From the NCBI GenBank assembly GCA_016715115.1, contig JADKBM010000016.1, positions 248,001-312,000 of the forward strand: DNA of 64,000 nucleotides, in the 5' to 3' direction. Position numbers and translations under genes: made by a program. The stretch is from Acidobacteriota bacterium (GTDB lineage: Bacteria > Acidobacteriota > Blastocatellia > Pyrinomonadales > Pyrinomonadaceae). Below the pieces are notes generated by a model. The model was not told the origin of the DNA, made no database searches, and worked only from the letters and a program-made list of their open reading frames with translations. Of the stretch, positions 61,721 to 64,000 are shown piece by piece (the stretch's first letter is position 1; every line of letters starts with the position of its first letter).

Positions 61721-62665
61721 TCACTTCGTCCGTTTCTTCAGCATCTCCTTCGGTATCGGATTTCCCGGCCGCTCTTCATCCCAGGAAACGGCCGAGATCC
61801 ACCAACGACTTCCGTCCCAGTAAAGCTCAATACTGTTCACACCGCGTCCCTTTATTTTGGCGTCCTCGGTAGTAAATTCATACGCCGAAAAGACGTGCGC
61901 CAGATTGCCGAAGCGCCTTTCGACGCGGCCGATCTCGCGTTCGCTGAAGCCCTCGGCGACAAAGAACTCGTTAGATCCGTTCACGTACTGCAAATGATTT
62001 TGGATCGATGCCCGGATCTTGCCGTCGCGTTGGCTGAGCGCAACGAACCGGATGTCTTTCGTGTACAGAGTGCGGTCGCGCGACCACTGTCGCGGAACCC
62101 CTTTCCCGCCTGAGATCGTCGCATAAAACGCCTTGACGATGCCGTCGATCGTCGCGACGTCCGACGGATCCGCCTCGATCGCGGGAATCTCGACCGACTT
62201 CAGATCGCGATCGCATTGGAATTCGAGAGTCGAAGCTGCGTTCGCGATCTTCCAGCCCGCTTCCGTCCGCACGAGGTTGAAGGTATTTGTCCCGCAATGC
62301 GAAAACTTGTCCCCGACGAAAAACGTGTAGCGCCCCGAAACTATCGACAGATCGCCGCTGATCCGAATATCCTTGTTCGGCATCCTCTCGATGTATTCGG
62401 CGGCCTTCGCTTCCGAGATTGCTTTCGCGAAGCTCTCGGCAGTGAAGACGCGCGTTTTCGAAATTCCTTTGCCGTCGCGCGGTTTGTCGATGGCAACCAA
62501 CTGCCCGTCGTTGGTGAATTGCGCTTTGATGTCCGCGAAACTCTTCGCGCGCATCGCGGCAAACAGGGCATCGGGAACCGCGCCCGCATCCCGTTCGTCG
62601 GACGTTTGCGGCAATGCCGCGTTCGAAAACAACAGAACCAAACCGACTAGGATCAACTTTTTCAT
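61721..62665 (-). CDS. exported double NTF2-like protein
   Basis: A 314-aa protein with a signal peptide (KLILVGLVLLFSNAALPQ) and two NTF2/SnoaL-like halves (first about 25-150: FADIKAQFTNDGQLVAIDK, HCGTNTFNLVRTEAGWKIAN; second about 165-314: IDGIVKAFYATISGGKGVPR, GVNSIELYWDGSRWWISAVS). The start overlaps the upstream amidohydrolase stop by 4 bp. Substrate unknown. Confidence 0.7.
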   Translation of the reverse strand: MKKLILVGLVLLFSNAALPQTSDERDAGAVPDALFAAMRAKSFADIKAQFTNDGQLVAIDKPRDGKGISKTRVFTAESFAKAISEAKAAEYIERMPNKDIRISGDLSIVSGRYTFFVGDKFSHCGTNTFNLVRTEAGWKIANAASTLEFQCDRDLKSVEIPAIEADPSDVATIDGIVKAFYATISGGKGVPRQWSRDRTLYTKDIRFVALSQRDGKIRASIQNHLQYVNGSNEFFVAEGFSEREIGRVERRFGNLAHVFSAYEFTTEDAKIKGRGVNSIELYWDGSRWWISAVSWDEERPGNPIPKEMLKKRTK

Positions 62666-64000
62666 TTCTTTTCCAGTGAACCGGCGATGCGCGGCGCTAT
62701 CTCGTCGAGCCAGCGATCAAGAACGATCTGTGAATAGTACTTTCCTTTGAGCATCACGCCGGCGCGTTTTTCGGTATTTGAGATATCGAGAAGCGGATTA
62801 GCGTTGAGCAAAACAAGATCGGCATTCTTTCCTTTTTCGATCGTGCCCGACTTCGAGAGCGTTCCGAAGAAGAGCGCCGGGTTTTTTGTCGCGGCTTCGA
62901 GTGCGGCGAATCGGGTCAGTCCGGCTTCGTTGAGCGCCTTGAGTTCGCGGTGCATCGTGAACCCGTAAAGCCAGAGAAACTCCGGCGTGTCGGAGCCGGC
63001 GAGTATTTTTCCGCCGGCATCATATATCGCTTTGATCATCTTGTCCCTGATCGCGACCCATTTTGCGCGTTTCTCGTATGAAATTTGGTTCAGCGGCGTC
63101 CGCTTCAGATACCCGATATAGAAGTCCTGCGCTTTTTTGGGGTAGAACCGGAAGTCCGGCTGCGCGCGGATCGATTCCTCAGTTCGCGGCATTCCGAAAG
63201 TGTTCTTCATAAAATGCTGCGTCGGATCGACGAAGGGGTTTGATTCGACCGTCATTTTCGCGATCTTTGCGATCTTCGATTCGTCGATGTAATCGAGGCT
63301 TTCCCAGTTCTTCGGATTGTAAACATACAGATCCGAAACGGATCCGCGCATCGGCGCGTCGTCCGCGAGAAGCGCTTCGAGGTAACCGTCAAGATGCTCC
63401 ACCTGCTGGCCCGCCTTGAACGCGCGCTCGAGACCGACGAATCGGCTGTCGGCGTGGCCGACGACGCGAATCCCGATCTTCGCGGCTTCATCGACGGCCG
63501 CTTCATACACTTCCGCCTTGATGAACGTCGTGATCTTGATGAAGTCGTAGCCGGCGGCCTTTGATTTGCGGACCGCGTCACGGGCTTCTTCGGGCGTGTT
63601 GACGACAAAATCGTTTCCCTGCTTCTTTCCGGTCAGGTGCGGGCTCGCCGAGTAGATCGTCGGCGCGATGATCTCGCCTTTCGCGGACTGTGCGCGGAGG
63701 ATCAACTGCTCGGGCGTTCCGATCATCAAACGGATCGTCGTCACGCCGTTGGCGATCATCACCTTGAGTTCGTCTTCGGCGATCGATTTCGGGTACTCGT
63801 CGCCGTCCGAGAGAAGATGCGTGTGCATATCGGCAAGTCCGGGAATCAGGAATTTGCCGGTTGCGTCTATGATCTCCGCACCTTTCGGAACCTTCGCCGT
63901 TGGACCGATCTCGGCGATGACGCCGTTTTTGACGATGACGATCTGGTTAGTCAAAACATGTTCCGTGTCCATCGGTATGACATTGACGTTCTTGAAGACG
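62662..64000 (-). CDS. amidohydrolase family protein, 5' end outside window
   Basis: At least 436 aa; the frame is open past 64000 (FKNVNVI precedes MDTEHVLTNQ), so the start and any signal peptide lie outside. Amidohydrolase motifs: LIPGLADMHTHLL (metal HxH), FIKITTFIKAEVYEAA with the Lys region, GIRVVGHADSR, QVEHLDG, AGSDTPEFLWLYG, NPALFFGTLSKSGTIEKGKN. Imidazolonepropionase/prolidase-like class. Coupled to the downstream NTF2-like gene. Confidence 0.85.
   Translation of the reverse strand, partial: VFKNVNVIPMDTEHVLTNQIVIVKNGVIAEIGPTAKVPKGAEIIDATGKFLIPGLADMHTHLLSDGDEYPKSIAEDELKVMIANGVTTIRLMIGTPEQLILRAQSAKGEIIAPTIYSASPHLTGKKQGNDFVVNTPEEARDAVRKSKAAGYDFIKITTFIKAEVYEAAVDEAAKIGIRVVGHADSRFVGLERAFKAGQQVEHLDGYLEALLADDAPMRGSVSDLYVYNPKNWESLDYIDESKIAKIAKMTVESNPFVDPTQHFMKNTFGMPRTEESIRAQPDFRFYPKKAQDFYIGYLKRTPLNQISYEKRAKWVAIRDKMIKAIYDAGGKILAGSDTPEFLWLYGFTMHRELKALNEAGLTRFAALEAATKNPALFFGTLSKSGTIEKGKNADLVLLNANPLLDISNTEKRAGVMLKGKYYSQIVLDRWLDEIAPRIAGSLEKK

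Overview
The window looks like chromosomal DNA of a GC-rich Gram-negative bacterium. The likeliest placement is Acidobacteriota, class Blastocatellia (Pyrinomonadaceae-like). This rests on the CtaA type, the GH57/DUF4912 pair, the Rhs style and the many intergenic heptanucleotide repeats; it is inference, since no rRNA gene is present. No tRNA, rRNA, IS transposase or CRISPR array was recognised.

Layout. (1) 1-8187, minus strand: a silent-cassette array of Rhs polymorphic toxins. A truncated Rhs gene (YD repeats, core and tip) is followed by at least five further core copies. Each core is joined to a different C-terminal tip (GIY-YIG-like, BECR-like and unknown) and followed by a small cytosolic immunity gene. 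(2) 8.3-11.4 kb: inositol-phosphate synthase and a one-domain Clp-like AAA+ ATPase. (3) 11.4-16.85 kb: an arsenic island with arsR (+) divergent from arsI, a PLP trans-sulfuration enzyme, acr3, arsC and glpK (-), with two ArsR-like operators. (4) 16.8-33.3 kb: housekeeping genes (tlyA, ctaA, YidB/OmpA fusion, DUF374 acyltransferase, REC-HATPase, nadE, SIMPL, LarA-like, a Phd/PIN toxin-antitoxin pair, HAD, TPR lipoprotein, coaD, ankyrin protein, aminotransferase). (5) 33.4-43 kb: a 288-bp palindromic element, a LolA-like protein, flavin reductase, GH57 and DUF4912, DUF3108, a DNA methyltransferase and a heptosyltransferase-like gene. (6) 43.1-49.6 kb: FHA-GGDEF protein, a PilN/PilO/PilP-like/pseudopilin operon, and an STN-domain protein. 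(7) 49.7-58.5 kb, plus strand: a second Rhs array of a different core family. Its tips look like cell-wall or periplasm enzymes (NlpC/P60-like amidase, L,D-transpeptidase-like, HE-x3-H protein), and its immunity proteins are all lipoproteins, secreted or membrane proteins. (8) 58.8-64 kb: dps with a PerR-like box, an M20 peptidase, two hypotheticals and an amidohydrolase running off the edge.

Two themes stand out. First, the two Rhs arrays appear sorted by target compartment. Array 1 tips have hydrophobic pre-toxin segments and cytosolic immunity proteins. Array 2 tips have Pro-rich linkers and exported immunity proteins. Second, 7-bp tandem repeats of many different sequences pepper the window. 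They sit against stop codons and often switch strand to form inverted repeats. One 35-bp (five-unit) block sits inside every array 2 core at the exact place where the reading frame breaks, which suggests a contingency (phase-variation) switch or a fixed silencing event.
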